Assembly (NCBI RefSeq): GCF_900108175.1
Contig: NZ_FNVO01000024.1
Coordinates: 1-64,000 of the forward strand
Reading direction: 5' to 3'
DNA length: 64,000 nucleotides
DNA from: Thermomonospora echinospora
GTDB lineage: Bacteria > Actinomycetota > Actinomycetes > Streptosporangiales > Streptosporangiaceae
The notes beneath the pieces were generated by a model. It saw only the letters and a program-made list of their open reading frames with translations, did not search any database and was not told the DNA's origin. Of the stretch, positions 62,847-64,000 are shown piece after piece (the first letter of the stretch is position 1; each line of letters begins with the position of its first letter). The position numbers and the translations under genes were made by a program.

Positions 62847-64000
62847 CCGCGTCGAGGTCGACGGGGTCCGCGCCCGATCTGACGATCGGGGTGGTCGGCC
62901 CGCATGATCTGGTGGAACGCGTGATGCTCATGGGTCACGGCCCCACGCCGGTGCCCAGCCGGCTGGTGGCGGCGGCCTACCGGGACGAGCAGGAGGCCGC
63001 CGACAAGGTCGTCCGGCTCGGGGCCGGGGTGGACGTGTGCCTGTTCGCCAGCCCGGTGCCCTACGACTTCGCCCGCAAGGCCGGGGTGCTGACCATGCCG
63101 GCCACGTACGTGCCGCTCAACGGGGCGGCGCTGCAGGGCGCGCTGCTGCGGGCCGCGCTCGACGAGCGCTTCGACCCGGCCAAGGTCAGCATCGACGTGC
63201 TCGCGCGGGCCGAGGTCGAGGAGGCCTACAGCGAGGTCAGTCTGGGCACCGAGCACGTGCACCTGCGCGAGGAGGCCGCCGGGCCCGGGACGCTGGCCGC
63301 CTTCCACGAGCGGCTGTGGCGGCGCGGCACCACCACCGTGGCGATGACCTGCGTGCACGCCACCGCCGAGCGGATGGAGATGGCCGGGGTGCCGACCATC
63401 CGGGTACGCCCCACCGGCGCCGCCATCCGCAGTTCGCTGCAGACCGCGGCGCTGCTGGGCGCCCACCACCGGCTGGAGGAGTCCCAGCTCGTGGTGATCC
63501 TGGTGGACGTGCCGACGCTGCGCGAGACCCCCCGTCGGGTCACCCCCCGCTACTGGCGGGACGAGCTGAAACTGACGCTGCACCGCACGCTGCTGCAGGA
63601 GGCGCACCGGATGAACGCCTCGGTGTGGCCGGTGGACGACCACAGCTATCTGGTCACCGCCACCCGGGGCTCGGTCACCACCTCCACCGAGGGTTTCCGG
63701 ACACCCCCGTTCGTCGAAAAGGTCCGCGAGGAACTCGGGCTGGCCATCGAGGTCGGCATCGGCATGGGCCGCACCGCGCACGAGGCCGAAACGCACGCGC
63801 GGGCGGCGCTGGCCCGCTCGCAGTCCTCCCAGCGGGCGCAGGGCTTCGCGCTGGACCGCGACGGCCGGGCGCTGGTGCCCGCACCGCGCACCCCGCCGCG
63901 CAGCCAGCCGCAGCCCAAGCCGAAGGGCCTGGAGATCCTGGCCCGGCTGGCCGACAAGCTCGACCAGGAGGGCGCCGGCCGGGGCTCGGGGGCGGACTCC
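62843..64000 (+). CDS. Regulator-like protein with a GGDEF-type domain, truncated by the window
   Basis: The frame is open from ATG 62843 (GGGAGG seven bases upstream) to the window edge (386 codons seen). An N-terminal alpha/beta ligand-like domain (LTIGVVGPHDLVERVMLMGH, then LGAGVDVCLFASPVPYDFAR) is followed by a helical linker. A segment resembling a GGDEF/cyclase-type fold (LGLAIEVGIGMGRTAHEAET, then HARAALARSQ) and a proline-rich stretch come next. A DNA-binding part is probably downstream. Family not certain; it is probably a transcriptional regulator that senses a small ligand. Confidence 0.6.
   Translation, partial: MTASRSTGSAPDLTIGVVGPHDLVERVMLMGHGPTPVPSRLVAAAYRDEQEAADKVVRLGAGVDVCLFASPVPYDFARKAGVLTMPATYVPLNGAALQGALLRAALDERFDPAKVSIDVLARAEVEEAYSEVSLGTEHVHLREEAAGPGTLAAFHERLWRRGTTTVAMTCVHATAERMEMAGVPTIRVRPTGAAIRSSLQTAALLGAHHRLEESQLVVILVDVPTLRETPRRVTPRYWRDELKLTLHRTLLQEAHRMNASVWPVDDHSYLVTATRGSVTTSTEGFRTPPFVEKVREELGLAIEVGIGMGRTAHEAETHARAALARSQSSQRAQGFALDRDGRALVPAPRTPPRSQPQPKPKGLEILARLADKLDQEGAGRGSGADS

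Overview
This is a high-GC actinobacterial chromosome segment. The evidence is strong GC bias at third codon positions, many GTG/TTG starts, genes translated from leaderless mRNAs behind TANNNT boxes, ECF sigma factors paired with CU044_5270-type membrane proteins, a SARP-type regulator, a HspR/HAIR-controlled dnaK operon, and an XRE-DUF397 (WhiJ-like) pair. The gene mix suggests a Streptosporangiales/Thermomonosporaceae-type organism; this is inference, since no rRNA or species marker is present.

Region 1 (1-3720) is the right end of an integrative element of the AICE type. In order it carries the tail of an unidentified gene, a tiny zinc-finger protein, a tiny membrane protein, a RepSA-like initiator, an excisionase and a tyrosine integrase. 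It abuts the 3' end of an intact tRNA-Gly(CCC); the left end lies outside the window.

Region 2 (3850-9192) groups nucleotide-metabolism folds. These are a membrane-anchored dCTP-deaminase/dUTPase-fold protein that seems to lack the catalytic Glu, a thyA-like/DHFR/HIT operon with 4-base overlaps, and a deoxyribosyltransferase-fold/HTH fusion divergent from a nucleotidyltransferase/deaminase pair across a symmetric promoter. It is the best candidate in the window for an uncharacterised system.

Region 3 (9323-21386) holds a SARP-BTAD/membrane/ComEA-like fusion, a lipoprotein, a large Fe-S membrane reductase, a secreted protein, and three tandem ECF-sigma/CU044_5270 modules. Region 4 (21781-28816) is the heat-shock operon dnaK-grpE-dnaJ-hspR-clpB behind a HAIR operator, ending at a U-rich terminator. 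Next comes a small basic protein with a long leader.

Region 5 (29601-40643) is rich in regulators and accessory genes: SDR/TetR with twin operators and gene remnants, MerR, PucR-type regulator, two unknown genes, the XRE-DUF397 pair, acyl-CoA ligase, SDR and a PhoD-like phosphatase. A palindrome of the form TGCCAG-N6-CTGGCA recurs at the merR, pucR and SDR/phoD promoters and suggests a local regulon.

Region 6 (41020-64000) is mostly housekeeping: NYN nuclease, TPR protein, pyrE, DedA, fba, HxlR, GNAT, DUF3151, purA, GDPD, phytase-like esterase, Rpn-like nuclease, corA, purD, purB, MOSC, purC, murA and a truncated regulator. Four purine genes are present (purA, purD, purB, purC), but purA lies apart from the others. 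Short upstream ORFs precede corA and the last regulator, and another bridges MOSC and purC; none of them is a conventional annotated gene.
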